From positions 19,186-83,185 of the forward strand of contig DETD01000023.1 of assembly GCA_002362105.1 (NCBI GenBank): a DNA stretch of 64,000 nucleotides. Direction: 5' to 3'. Below are positions 19,737 to 30,000 of this stretch, piece after piece. The DNA is from Bacteroidales bacterium UBA3297. Its GTDB lineage: Bacteria; Bacteroidota; Bacteroidia; Bacteroidales; Paludibacteraceae. A program made the position numbers and the translations under genes. The notes beneath the pieces are model-generated. The model was given only the letters and a program-made list of their open reading frames with translations, was not told the DNA's origin and did no database searches. Every line of letters starts with the position of its first letter. Within the stretch, counting starts at the first letter, position 1.

Positions 19737-22655
19737 ATGAGAGACACTTACAAACTTATTACAAGTGTGCTTTTTCTCTCTTCTTTAGGAGCTACTGCCT
19801 CCGCACAAGTATTTGAGAAGGAGCAATACCAAAAGGCACTGTGGATGACAGCACGCTTCTACGGCGCACAGCGCTCCGGGAACGGCCATAGTTGGCTGAT
19901 TGCCGAACATGAGCCGACAAAAGCGACTTCGGATATATCGCAATACCTGGGAAATTTTGTAAAGGGACAGGACTTTGTGAAAGACGCCGACGGCGACTAC
20001 GACCTGACAGGTGGCTGGTTCGACTGTGGCGACCATGTAAAATTCGGCCAGACCGAATTCTACTCAGGCTATATGCTCGCTTTGGGTTATAGCGAGTTTC
20101 CAGCCGGTTACGACGACTACTATTCACAAAACTACGAAGGCTACATTGCGGCCAGCGACTACACGTGGGAGGGAAAAGCAGGAAAGCCCAACGGCATACC
20201 CGACATTCTCGACGAATTGAAATACGCAACGGACTACTTCATGAAATGTGTCCGTAACGACAAAACCTTCTATTACCAGGTGGGCGACGGCGACACCGAC
20301 CACAATGTGTGGTGCACCTCTTCGGTAAAAGCCACATTGCCAAGAAGCCAAGGTGGGGAACGGGAAGGTTCGCGTCCCGTGAAAAAAGCTGAAGGTGGTA
20401 CCACCTCTATGACCTCCCTTTGCGGTGCGGCCTTAGCCTCGATGGCCCGTTCTTACAAGCCATTCGACCCTGAATATGCGAAGCAATGTCTAGAAAAGGC
20501 TAAAGTAGCGTACGACTATGTAGACAAAACAGCAAAGAGCAATGCCGATGGTGGAGGTTACTATCCGGCAAAGGATAAATACGAGCCCGACATTGTCATC
20601 CTCTGTATGGAACTTTACAGAACCACTGGCGACGAGACCTATTTGACTGAAGCAAAAAAGCATGCGGGTTGGATGAAAGAGGAAGCTGACTACAACCACA
20701 ATTTCTCGCTCTGTTACAACAACACCGAGGACCTCGCCTGCTACCTGATGGCCATGTATGGCAGCGGAACAGAACAAAGCAACGCCAAGACTGCCCTTTC
20801 GTTTCTGGCCAACCTGTATCTGCCAACCAGCGGACACCTTATGAACGTAAAGAACGACGGATGGGGAATACTCCGTTTTCCTGCTAACCAGTCGTTCGTA
20901 AGAGGTCTGTATGCCAAAATGAACGACGATCTCACAAAAGTAGACCCTTACGCACTTGCCTCCATTGAATACATCATGGGAAGCAACGGGAATAAATTCT
21001 CTTACATCGTTGGATTTGGAGAAAATTACCCACACTACCCACACCACCGCAACTTCTACGGTTTGGACAACAATAGCGAAGCCAACCTTTCTACCCAAGA
21101 GAAGTTCATGCAGTTAGGCTATATGGTGGGCGGCTCGTTGAACAATGGAGAATACATCGACGACGAAAAGAAATACACTTACTCTGAAGGCGGCATCGAC
21201 TACAATGCTGGGTTGGTAAGCGCACTGGGCTACATCAATTCCATCATCAACACCGTCAACACCAACAAATTTGGCCATCCCACACCTGAATTGGGAGACG
21301 ACAAGAGCATTTGCGGCCTAGACGCCATCACCCTCGACAGTAAAGTTGCCGCCGATGGTAAAAAGACTTTCACTTGGTTGCTCGATGGTACCCAAGTGGA
21401 AAAAAGTACCAGCGCAAGCAGCTACAAGGCAACAAAGGCTGGCAACTATACCTGTGTAATAGACTCAGCTGGCGAATGGCAGACAGAAGGCAGCGTGACA
21501 ATTTTGGCAGAGCTACCAACACCAAAACTCGCTGAAAACATCACTCTTTGCGACCCCGCATTCTACGAACTTGACGCAAGCGTGGATGCAAACGTCACCT
21601 ACAAGTGGAGCAAAGACGATGAAATCATTGCCAATGAGACAAGCAGTAAGCTTACCGTACGCCAAGGCGGTGAATACGCCGTTATCTTGTCGGCAGCAGG
21701 CTGTAGCAGCAAGAAGGCGACAAGTATTGTCACCTCCAAACTTCCGATAGTTTCAGATGCAATCTCGTCTGCCGACGGCACAGTCGTGCTGAAGGTGGAA
21801 AACGAGGGGGAATATGAGTGGTACGATGCCGCAACAGACGGAAAACTGTTAGCTTCGGGTAGCACCTACACCACAAAGATTGGAAAGAGCACCACTTTCT
21901 ATGTGCAAAACGCTGGCAGTTCTTCCTTTGTGGCAGGTCCGGAAAGAACCAGCTTCACCAGTACCATTGTGAACTGGGGAGAAGTGAGCGCAACCTTCAC
22001 CGTAAAAAAACCGTTGCAAATTAAGGGTTTTGACATATGCATCGAAACAGTCTACACCCCAGGTGTTCAAACCGTCACCTTTACACTTGACGGAGACGCA
22101 AAAGGGACATTTGTGTCAGAATCTGTAGAAATTTCCAAAACCGGATGGTATACCATAACGCTGAGCGAACCCATCTCGCTTGAGCCCGGCAAGTATCAAA
22201 TTTCAGCAAAGCCAAGTAGCAGCAGCATAGGATTCTTCGAGAAGGGGGCACAATACAGCACCTACCAGAATATGGGCGACGCCATTGAGATAACGGGAGC
22301 CACCAATGGTCAGGCAAGCAATGGCGCAATGACCGCATTGGCAAACTGGCAGATTGTGGCCGGCAGCGGTTGCGGAAGGGCTATAGTAAATGCCATCTAC
22401 AATCCGTATTCAGGCACAGAAGCCCTCAGCAACAACAGTTGCAAACTGTTCCCTAATCCAACAAAAGACGAGTTGAACATTGACCTTGCGGAGCAAGGAA
22501 CAGCAAAAGTGCAGATTCTGAATGCTGCCGGACAGGTAATAAAGACAACCGTACTCAATGGTCCAGTAAACGTGTCTACTCTTGCCAAAGGCATATACAC
22601 CGTGCGTGTATTAGCCAGCGATGGGGTTTACATGAACCAGTTCATCAAAGAATAA
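19737..22655 (+). CDS. GH9 endoglucanase/cellulase with Ig-like domains and T9SS type-A domain
   Basis: A 972-residue secreted glycoside hydrolase. Signal peptide about 1-24 (GATASAQ). The GH9 (alpha/alpha)6 catalytic domain spans about 25-505: GGWFDCGDHVKFGQ with base/nucleophile-water aspartates D96 and D99, YPHHRNF substrate loop (about 436-442), SEGGIDYNAGLVSALGY with catalytic acid E484. Three Ig/PKD-like modules follow (about 515-735), then an unrecognised beta-sandwich (about 740-880). A type-A T9SS sorting domain ends it (about 900-972; KLFPNPTKDELNI, GIYTVRV, QFIKE). It likely cleaves beta-1,4-glucans outside the cell or at the surface. The ATG at 19737 is chosen because the upstream extension overlaps the promoter. 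Confidence 0.92.
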   Translation: MRDTYKLITSVLFLSSLGATASAQVFEKEQYQKALWMTARFYGAQRSGNGHSWLIAEHEPTKATSDISQYLGNFVKGQDFVKDADGDYDLTGGWFDCGDHVKFGQTEFYSGYMLALGYSEFPAGYDDYYSQNYEGYIAASDYTWEGKAGKPNGIPDILDELKYATDYFMKCVRNDKTFYYQVGDGDTDHNVWCTSSVKATLPRSQGGEREGSRPVKKAEGGTTSMTSLCGAALASMARSYKPFDPEYAKQCLEKAKVAYDYVDKTAKSNADGGGYYPAKDKYEPDIVILCMELYRTTGDETYLTEAKKHAGWMKEEADYNHNFSLCYNNTEDLACYLMAMYGSGTEQSNAKTALSFLANLYLPTSGHLMNVKNDGWGILRFPANQSFVRGLYAKMNDDLTKVDPYALASIEYIMGSNGNKFSYIVGFGENYPHYPHHRNFYGLDNNSEANLSTQEKFMQLGYMVGGSLNNGEYIDDEKKYTYSEGGIDYNAGLVSALGYINSIINTVNTNKFGHPTPELGDDKSICGLDAITLDSKVAADGKKTFTWLLDGTQVEKSTSASSYKATKAGNYTCVIDSAGEWQTEGSVTILAELPTPKLAENITLCDPAFYELDASVDANVTYKWSKDDEIIANETSSKLTVRQGGEYAVILSAAGCSSKKATSIVTSKLPIVSDAISSADGTVVLKVENEGEYEWYDAATDGKLLASGSTYTTKIGKSTTFYVQNAGSSSFVAGPERTSFTSTIVNWGEVSATFTVKKPLQIKGFDICIETVYTPGVQTVTFTLDGDAKGTFVSESVEISKTGWYTITLSEPISLEPGKYQISAKPSSSSIGFFEKGAQYSTYQNMGDAIEITGATNGQASNGAMTALANWQIVAGSGCGRAIVNAIYNPYSGTEALSNNSCKLFPNPTKDELNIDLAEQGTAKVQILNAAGQVIKTTVLNGPVNVSTLAKGIYTVRVLASDGVYMNQFIKE

Positions 22656-22680
22656 GAGCAGAAACAGACCATACTTCTAA

Positions 22681-22712
22681 AAAACAGGCAGAGAATTCTG
22701 CCTGTTTTTTTT
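22681..22712 (+). terminator. Rho-independent terminator of GH9-A
   Basis: Perfect 12-bp stem AAAACAGGCAGA / TCTGCCTGTTTT with a GAAT loop and a T tract. Confidence 0.85.
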
Positions 22713-22815
22713 GTTAACCCATTGAAATAGTTGTAAGCACACAACAAGTAAAAAAAATCGTCATTTTAGAATGTTAAAAGATTGTCTCTCAATTGGATTT
22801 TACGGAAAAAAAAGA

Positions 22816-22823
22816 TAAATTTG
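22816..22823 (+). promoter_or_regulatory. -7 box (TAAATTTG) for the FGE-like lipoprotein
   Basis: Exact TAnnTTTG match 23 bp before the ATG at 22847; it overlaps the longer open frame from 22793 and so favours the later start. Confidence 0.5.
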
Positions 22824-22846
22824 TAAATACTGATAACTTAAACAAT

Positions 22847-23668
22847 ATGAAAAAAGTCTCAATTCTACCCATAGCCGCACTAATCGCACTATCTGGATGC
22901 AACAATTCCACGCCTCCAAAAGTAACGACCTACCAAGTTAATGGTTTCTTTTTCAAGATGATTGACGTTAACGGAGGTAAATTCAAAATGGGAGCGCAAG
23001 CAACAGACCCAGAGAAAGACAATTTCGACACACTGGCATACGATTACGAAGGGCCAGTGCACAAAGTCGTATTAGGCGACTTCAGTATGGGAGAGACCGA
23101 GGTAACGCAAGGTCTATGGAAAGCGGTCATGAAAGACAGCAGTCATTTTAACAGCGAGAACGGTTTAGGCGACAATATGCCCGTCTATTTTATATCGTTC
23201 AACGAAGCGCTCCAATTTATTTCGGCATTGAACGACAGTCTGCACGCCAGCAAACAGCTGACAGAAGACAAAAATGTCTCACTCCCGACAGAGGCCCAAT
23301 GGGAATATGCCGCAAGGGGCGGAAACCTCGGAAACAACTACAAGCACTCGGGTAGCGACGACGTAGAGGAAGTCGGCTGGTACGAAGAGAACTCAGACGA
23401 CAAACTGCACGCAGTAATGCTAAAGAAACCGAACGAGCTGGGTATATACGACCTGAGCGGAAATGTTTGGGAATGGTGTAGCGACTTCAAGGGAGATTAT
23501 CCTGCTTGCAAGCAAAAAGACCCAACCGGTCCTGAAAAGGGTTCGCTACACGTGCTTCGCGGTGGTGGTTACGGATACGACCTGCATGGTTGCCGAAACA
23601 CTTGCAGAGGCTACAACGTAGCAAACTATAAAGACCGCAATCTGGGATTCAGAATCGTGATTAAATAA
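22847..23668 (+). CDS. FGE/SUMF1-fold lipoprotein (GldK-like domain)
   Basis: A 273-residue protein with a lipoprotein signal (LIALSGC, lipobox Cys about residue 18) and one formylglycine-generating-enzyme-like domain: GGKFKMGA, MGETEVTQGLWKAVM, PVYFISFNEALQF, LPTEAQWEYAARGG, YDLSGNVWEWCSD, VLRGGGYGYDLHGCRN and GFRIV. True FGEs use two cysteines in the RGGSYMCxxxYC region; here the first position is Tyr and only the second Cys is kept, so sulfatase-activating chemistry is unlikely. The same fold is used by the T9SS ring lipoproteins GldK/PorK and by GldJ. Its position between two T9SS-exported GH9 enzymes suggests a surface or T9SS-related role, as inference. Confidence 0.8.
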   Translation: MKKVSILPIAALIALSGCNNSTPPKVTTYQVNGFFFKMIDVNGGKFKMGAQATDPEKDNFDTLAYDYEGPVHKVVLGDFSMGETEVTQGLWKAVMKDSSHFNSENGLGDNMPVYFISFNEALQFISALNDSLHASKQLTEDKNVSLPTEAQWEYAARGGNLGNNYKHSGSDDVEEVGWYEENSDDKLHAVMLKKPNELGIYDLSGNVWEWCSDFKGDYPACKQKDPTGPEKGSLHVLRGGGYGYDLHGCRNTCRGYNVANYKDRNLGFRIVIK

Positions 23669-23692
23669 ACAAATAATAGAACTTCCATCAAC

Positions 23693-23725
23693 AAAAAAGA
23701 CAACGCTCAACGCGCTGTCTTTTTT
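23693..23725 (+). terminator. Terminator of the FGE-like lipoprotein gene
   Basis: AAAAAAGACA pairs with TGTCTTTTTT, plus a short inner GC stem. It is symmetric, so it can act on both strands. Confidence 0.75.
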
Positions 23726-23967
23726 CATTTAACACACAATTCTGTCTAGGTTAAAAATAATGTAGTTATGTTGTTTCTAGTTTGCTTTACACATTGCAAA
23801 GATATATGCTAATAGGGAAAACGCGGTAAAAATTAGTATCAATCAGGGGGCAAAAAAATATCAAATCGAATGTTACCTTTTTCCACAAAAAGCACCTAAA
23901 AAATTGTTATACAGTAAATTTTCAAAAAAATAATCTCAAAAAAGTATACAACTTTACAATAAAGAAT

Positions 23968-23975
23968 TACTTTTG
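23968..23975 (+). promoter_or_regulatory. -7 box (TACTTTTG) for GH9-B
   Basis: Exact TAnnTTTG match 35 bp before the ATG at 24010. Confidence 0.5.
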
Positions 23976-24009
23976 CATATGCTTTACATTTTATCATTAC
24001 ACATTATTT

Positions 24010-25827
24010 ATGAACAAGTTTTACACTAATACAACAGCTATTGTGTTAAGCGCGCTTTGCGCCAACACAGCGAGTGCCGAATACGCGTTCGACTCGATCC
24101 AATACCAGAAAGCACTATGGATGACAACCCGTTTTTATGGAGCCCAGCGTTCAGGCTATGGTCCGAACTGGCTTTTAGCCACCTACGAGCCAACGAACGT
24201 GGATCCAGACATGCTGGAATATGCCAGCTATGCGAAAAAAGGATTATCGTTCATTAAAGATGCAGACCCTTCTGACGGATATGACCTGACTGGAGGTTGG
24301 TGGGATTGTGCCGACTTCGTAAAATTCGGGCAAACCGAGTATTATTCTGCCTATATGCTATTGTTGGGATACAGCGAGTTTCCACAAGGTTATAGAGACT
24401 ACTACAGCAGCGACTACAACGGCTATATCGGTAGCGACGACTTCACTTTTGAAGGTGGTGCCGGTGTACCTAACGGTATTCCTGACATTCTTGACGAAGT
24501 TAAGTATGCTACCGACTACTTCCTCAAATGCATCCGCGACGAAAAGAGTTTCTACTACCAGATTGGAGAAGGAGGACCAGACCACAAGATTTGGTGTACC
24601 TCAGTGTTCAAATCGGCTCTTCCAAAAGAAATCGGTGGCGAGTTGGAAGGTTCACGCTCGGTATACAAACTTTCAAAAAAGGGAACCTCAATGGTTGCAT
24701 TCTGTGGTGCGTCGTTGGCCGCAATGTCACGACTCTACCGTCAGTACGACTCTGAATACGCCGACAAATGTCTAGCTAAAGCCAAAGTCTGTCTACAGTT
24801 CATTATGGAGAATGAAGAGGGCAACACGGGTTCGGCAGGCGGCACCTTCTATGGGGCAAAACCTAAATACGAATCTGACGTATGCGTACTATGCACCGAA
24901 CTGTACCGGGCAACGGGCGACGCTTCCTACATCATCACATTGAACGAAGAGGGCTTCACTGACTTCGTATTCAACGACAAGACCTACACCCACTGGTACA
25001 CCATCTGCTACAACAACACTGAAGACCTTGCTCACTATATGCTTGGTATGTATGCAGGCGAAGTAGACCCTGAATTAGCAGAAAAGGCGAAAGAGCGTTT
25101 GGCTTCAATCGTCAATTCCTACAAGCCAAAGAGCGGCTACTTCTTAAATGTGAAAAACAACGAATGGGGCATACTTCGTTATCCAGCCAACCAGGCGTTC
25201 GTCTACGGCCTATACAATAAGATGATTGGCAACTTGTCAACAGTAGACCCATACGCACTAACCACCATCGAATATATTATGGGTAGCAACAAGGACAACT
25301 ACTCGTTTATCGTCGGCTTCGGCGACAACTATCCAAAATATCCACACTACCGTAACATCTTCCACGACGACTCGAACGTCCAGAGTAACTGCAAAATCAG
25401 CGAAAAGCACAGCCAGTTGGGTTATATGGTAGGCGGATCGTTCACGCCATCGAGCTATCCTGACGACATCGATAATTACAAGAGTGGCGAAGGCGGTATT
25501 GACTACAATGCCGGGTTAGTGGGCGCTCTTGGCTACATCAACGCCATCGTAAACCCATCAACCGAAACAAGGAGCATCAGCAACGACAACATTCAATGCT
25601 ACCTCTATCCGAACCCGACAGTCGACGTTATCAAGCTCGACTCAAAAGCTACTGGCGAAGCAACTGTCACCATCTACGACGTAGAAGGCAAGGTAGAGAT
25701 GCAGTTCACCAGCAATTGGGAAAAGTTGGCAGAAGGCATCAACGTGGCAAAGCTGGCAAAAGGACAACACGTACTGAAAGTTAGCGGTAAAGAGGGCAAA
25801 GCAAACAAATTGTTTATAAAGAGATAG
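24010..25827 (+). CDS. GH9 glycoside hydrolase with T9SS type-A domain, divergent active-site surroundings
   Basis: A 605-residue secreted paralogue of the GH9 enzyme at 19737. Signal peptide about 1-23 (NTASAE), GH9 catalytic domain about 25-520, then directly a type-A T9SS sorting domain (about 530-605; YLYPNPTVDVIKL, KGQHVLKV, KLFIKR) without Ig modules. The catalytic aspartates are D99 and D102 in WWDCADFVKFG and the acid is E494 in GEGGIDYNAGLVGALGY. Two conserved neighbours differ from the usual motifs: Gly-Asp-His becomes Ala-Asp-Phe (101-103), and the substrate loop reads YPHYRN instead of PHHR. Altered specificity or reduced activity is possible. It has its own promoter and terminator. 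Confidence 0.9.
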   Translation: MNKFYTNTTAIVLSALCANTASAEYAFDSIQYQKALWMTTRFYGAQRSGYGPNWLLATYEPTNVDPDMLEYASYAKKGLSFIKDADPSDGYDLTGGWWDCADFVKFGQTEYYSAYMLLLGYSEFPQGYRDYYSSDYNGYIGSDDFTFEGGAGVPNGIPDILDEVKYATDYFLKCIRDEKSFYYQIGEGGPDHKIWCTSVFKSALPKEIGGELEGSRSVYKLSKKGTSMVAFCGASLAAMSRLYRQYDSEYADKCLAKAKVCLQFIMENEEGNTGSAGGTFYGAKPKYESDVCVLCTELYRATGDASYIITLNEEGFTDFVFNDKTYTHWYTICYNNTEDLAHYMLGMYAGEVDPELAEKAKERLASIVNSYKPKSGYFLNVKNNEWGILRYPANQAFVYGLYNKMIGNLSTVDPYALTTIEYIMGSNKDNYSFIVGFGDNYPKYPHYRNIFHDDSNVQSNCKISEKHSQLGYMVGGSFTPSSYPDDIDNYKSGEGGIDYNAGLVGALGYINAIVNPSTETRSISNDNIQCYLYPNPTVDVIKLDSKATGEATVTIYDVEGKVEMQFTSNWEKLAEGINVAKLAKGQHVLKVSGKEGKANKLFIKR

Positions 25828-25868
25828 TCTTCTTCCACTGATATTTAAATAATTTGAAACAGAAGACG

Positions 25869-25898
25869 GGCGGGAATAAAATCCCGCCTTTCTTTTTT
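25869..25898 (+). terminator. Rho-independent terminator of GH9-B
   Basis: Stem GGCGGGA / TCCCGCC (25869-25875, 25882-25888) followed by a T-rich tract. Confidence 0.85.
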
Positions 25899-25966
25899 CC
25901 CCATAAGGAGTAATCTATGGTAAAATTCGGAAATATCATAAAATTCCGTTTCTTTTGCATAGAATT

Positions 25967-26926
25967 ATGACGAACAAAGAAGAATACCAGCAGATTTGTG
26001 CCCACAGCACCAACATCCCCATCTATTCGCAACATTGGTGGATGGAAGCCGTGTGTACGGGGAAAAATTGGGATGTTGTTATAGCGCACGACCCATCGGG
26101 GGCCGTCACCGCCACCCTACCCTACCTGATTGGCACAAAGCTAACCCAACGCTTCATACTAATGCCCCCACTAACCCAAAGCAACGGCATCTGTTACCAT
26201 TATCCGGTTCAGTTCAGCGAAAGGGAAAGGCTGGAATTCGAGAAAAAGTGGGCAAATGTCGTCATAGCCCGGCTAAAAGAACTGAAAACAGACCTGTTTA
26301 TACAAAACTTCTCGCCAGCAGTCAGCAACTGGCTACCATTCTACTGGGCCGGATTCCACCAAACGACGCGCTATACCTATACAATAGAAGAGCTAAAGAA
26401 CCTAGAAAAAGTCTTCAACAGTTTCAGCAGCGCCAAACAGCGCCAAATCAGGAAAGCAGAGCGCAACGGCTTGGTCGTAAAAGAGAACAAACTGACCCCC
26501 TCGGACTTTTACAGCTACCACAAAAAGTTAGTTGAGCAGAAAGGGGAGAAAGACGAAATTGGAGAGAGGGTCTTTTTGTCGCTCGCAAAAGCAGCAATAG
26601 CGCGCAATCAAGGAGCCATACTGAGCATAGAAGGAGAAGACGGACAAACACAAAGCGCACTGTTTATGGTATGGGACGACAACTGCGCCTACTATCTGGT
26701 ACCGGCAAACGACCGCAAATACAGCACAACAGGCGCACCCACGCTATTGGTTTGGGAAGCGATAAAGAAGGCAGCAGGACACAGCAAATCGTTTGACTTC
26801 GAAGGCAGCATGACCGAAAGCATCGAGAACTCGTACAACCAATTCGGAACAAAGCAGACAGCCTACAGCGAAATCTGCAAAGCAGACAGTCTGGTGGCCA
26901 AACTTTGGTTAAAAAAGCAATATTAA
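25967..26926 (+). CDS. FemAB/GNAT-fold acyl- or aminoacyltransferase-like protein
   Basis: A 319-residue cytosolic protein with two GNAT-like halves. The second half contains SSAKQRQIRKAERNGL, the helix typical of FemAB-like and GNAT proteins, and a late core (ALFMVWDDNCAYYLVPAND, PTLLVWEAIKKA, FDFEGSM). FemAB proteins add amino acids to peptidoglycan precursors; Bacteroidota relatives are mostly uncharacterised, so the substrate is unknown. The ATG at 25967 is preferred over a TTG at 25955 that lies inside a promoter-like TTTTGCA. The gene stands alone between the GH9-B terminator and secDF. Confidence 0.62.
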   Translation: MTNKEEYQQICAHSTNIPIYSQHWWMEAVCTGKNWDVVIAHDPSGAVTATLPYLIGTKLTQRFILMPPLTQSNGICYHYPVQFSERERLEFEKKWANVVIARLKELKTDLFIQNFSPAVSNWLPFYWAGFHQTTRYTYTIEELKNLEKVFNSFSSAKQRQIRKAERNGLVVKENKLTPSDFYSYHKKLVEQKGEKDEIGERVFLSLAKAAIARNQGAILSIEGEDGQTQSALFMVWDDNCAYYLVPANDRKYSTTGAPTLLVWEAIKKAAGHSKSFDFEGSMTESIENSYNQFGTKQTAYSEICKADSLVAKLWLKKQY

Positions 26927-26991
26927 CTTCCTAATTTAACAGTATAGGCAAAAAACAGCGTGTAAAAAAGAGTACAAAAGCAAAAAAACAC

Positions 26992-26999
26992 TACATTTG
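26992..26999 (+). promoter_or_regulatory. -7 box (TACATTTG) for secDF
   Basis: Exact TAnnTTTG match 50 bp upstream of the secDF start. Confidence 0.55.
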
Positions 27000-27049
27000 C
27001 AAATTGTAACAAAGGGAAAATATAAATTAAATAAATAGTAACTTAAAAA

Positions 27050-30000
27050 ATGCAAAACAAAGGATTTGTCAAGGTTATAGCCACACTATTAGCCTTGGTA
27101 TGTATTTACTACCTTTCTTTCAGCATTATTTCGCACAGCTACGAAAGCAAAGCGGAAGCATATGCGCAAGGAAGCAATGCTAAATACAGTGCTTTCCTCG
27201 ACTCTGTATCAACAGAGCCAGTATTGGGCGGTTATTTCTTCGGCTACAATGTAAAAGACTGCCGCGAACGTGAACTCAGTCTCGGTTTGGACTTGAAAGG
27301 CGGTATGAACGTAGTAATGGAAGTATCAGTTCCAGACGTTTTGAAGGCTCTTGCAGGAAACCAGAGCGAAAGACCAGAGTTCGTTCAATCTATCAAAGAT
27401 GCAAACGAAGCCCAGAAATCAAGTAGCAAACAGTATCTTGAATTGTTTGTAGAAGCTATGAAGAAGAATTGCCAGTCGAACTCAAGATTGGCCGACTACT
27501 TCTCGAACAGCAGCACAAAAGACAAAATTAAGAGATCTGCCTCAGACGAAGAAGTCATCAAGGTTCTAGCAGACTGCATCGACATTGCAATCGACAACTC
27601 ATTCAACGTACTCCGTAACCGTATCGACCGTTTCGGTGTCATCCAGCCTAACATCCAGCGCCTTACCGGTTCTAACCGCGTGCTCATCGAGATGCCAGGT
27701 GTAAAGGAGCCAGAACGTGTACGTAAGTTGCTCCAGGGTTCTGCCAACCTCGAATTCTGGGAAACAAGCAAGTTACCTGAAGTATTCAACAACATTATAG
27801 CCCTCAACACCGCTATGCGTAGCGAGGTTGCAGGCCAGAAGTTGAAAGAAAACAACAACAAGGAAGAAGAAAAAGCAGCTGCCGACACTGCAAAGTCTGG
27901 CAACGACGACCTGCTTTCACAGCTTGGTGCTAACGACAGCGCTTCAGCAGCCAACGCAGCCGAAGCTAAGAAGGCAGAAGAAGAAAATCCGTTGTTTTCT
28001 ATCCTCCAATTGAATGTAAGCCAGCAGGGACAGCCTTTCGAAAGTCCAGTCATCGGTTATGCGCAAGCAGCCGACACAGCCAAGATTTCGGAATACTTCC
28101 GCAAAGGTCACGAGAAGGGTATCATCCCTCACACCCTCATTGCTAGCTGGACCATCAAGCCAGTCAACAAAGGCGAAGTCTACGCTTTGATTGCGATCCG
28201 CAACAAAAACGGTAAGGGTAAAGAGCCAAAACCAGTGTTGACCGGTGACGTAGTAACCGACGCTCAGCCAGACTTTGAGCAGAATTCGGTTAACGCAAGC
28301 GTAAGCATGACCATGAACGCCGAAGGTGCGCGCAAGTGGGCGAACATCACCCGCGACAACATCAACAACTGCGTTGCAATTGTACTCGACGGCTATGTAT
28401 ACTCATATCCACGTGTAAATGGTGAAATTCCAGGTGGCCGTTCATCAATCACAGGCGACTTCACTCCAGAAGAAGCAAAAGACTTGGCGAACGTGCTCGT
28501 TTCAGGTAAGATGCCAGCTCCTGCACACATCGTACAGGAAGACATCGTAGGTCCTTCACTGGGTCAGGAAGCCATCACCAACGGTTTCATCTCGTTCTTG
28601 GTAGCATTCTGTATGATCCTTATCTACATGGTATTCTACTACGGTAAGACTCCTGGTTTGGTAGCCGACACCGCACTGATTGCCAACGTAGTTTTGATTT
28701 TCGGTGTATTGGCATCATTCAAGGCCGTGCTCACACTGCCTGGTATTGCCGGTATTGTACTGACACTGGGTATGGCAGTCGACGCGAACGTGTTGATTTA
28801 TGAGCGTACCCGTGAAGAGTTGAGAAGCGGAAAAGACGTGAAGACCGCGTTGAGCGACGGTTACTCAAACTCATACAGTGCCATCTTCGACTCTAACTTG
28901 ACCAGTATCCTTACCGGTATCATCTTGTTCTACTTCGGAACAGGTCCGATCAAAGGTTTCGCAACAACACTGATTATCGGTCTTTTGTCTTCATTGTTCA
29001 CTGCTCTGCTCATCAGCCGTCTCATTTTCGAGCACTTGTTGAAGAGCGAAAAGTACAACAACCTGACATTCACCACCAACATTACTAAGGGTTGGTTCCA
29101 GAACGTTTCTTACGACTTCATGAAGAACAGTAAGAAGTTCCTTACCATTTCAGGTATCTGTCTCTTAGTTTCTGTTATCTCCCTTGCAACTAATGGTTTG
29201 AAGCCAAGTATCGACTTCACTGGCGGACGTAACTACATTGTACGTTTCGAGAACCCAGTAACTCCAGAAGAGATTAAGGGCTTGCTCAGCAACGAATTTG
29301 AAGGCGTAAGCGTTGTAACAATCGGTTCTTCTAACCAGGTACGTATTTCAACAAACTACCGTATTGAAGACGAGGGTAACACCGTTGACGACGAAATTGA
29401 AGCAAAGCTCTACGAAGGTTTGAAGAGCAAGCTGGGTGAAGGCGTAAGCAAAGACCAGTTCATCCACCGCTATGTAAGAAACAACGGCGAAGTGAAGACT
29501 GCCGGCGTTGACGACGACTCAACATTCGGAATTCAAAGTTCTGCGAAAGTAGGTGCAACAATGGCACACGACATTTTGGAACACGCCGCATGGGCAGTTG
29601 CATTCGCATTGCTCGGCATCTTCCTGTACTTGTTGCTCCGTTTCCGCGACGTAGCCTTCTCAGTAGGTTCAATCGCATCGTTGGTACACGACACACTGCT
29701 CATCTTCGGTGTATTCTCACTGTGCTACAAGTTCATGCCGTTCGATATGTCAATCGACCAGTCGTTTGTGGCAGCGATTCTGACAGTGATCGGTTACTCA
29801 ATCAACGATACTGTGGTCATCTTCGACCGTATTCGTGAGTTCCGCAAGAACTATCCAAACCGCAACCAGAGCGAGGTATTCAACAGCGCGCTTGGTTCTA
29901 CATTGAGCCGTACGTTCAGTACCTCATTGTCATCAGGTATCGTATTGATCATCATCTTCGTCTTCGGTGGTGCGACCATCCGTGGTTTCATCTTCGCAAT

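Larger units (their letters stand above)
23669..24009. other. Intergenic region before GH9-B
   Basis: About 340 bases containing the terminator at 23693-23725, a minus-strand -7-like box (TATCTTTG, 23807-23814) and the plus-strand promoter of GH9-B. No gene is supported. Confidence 0.5.
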
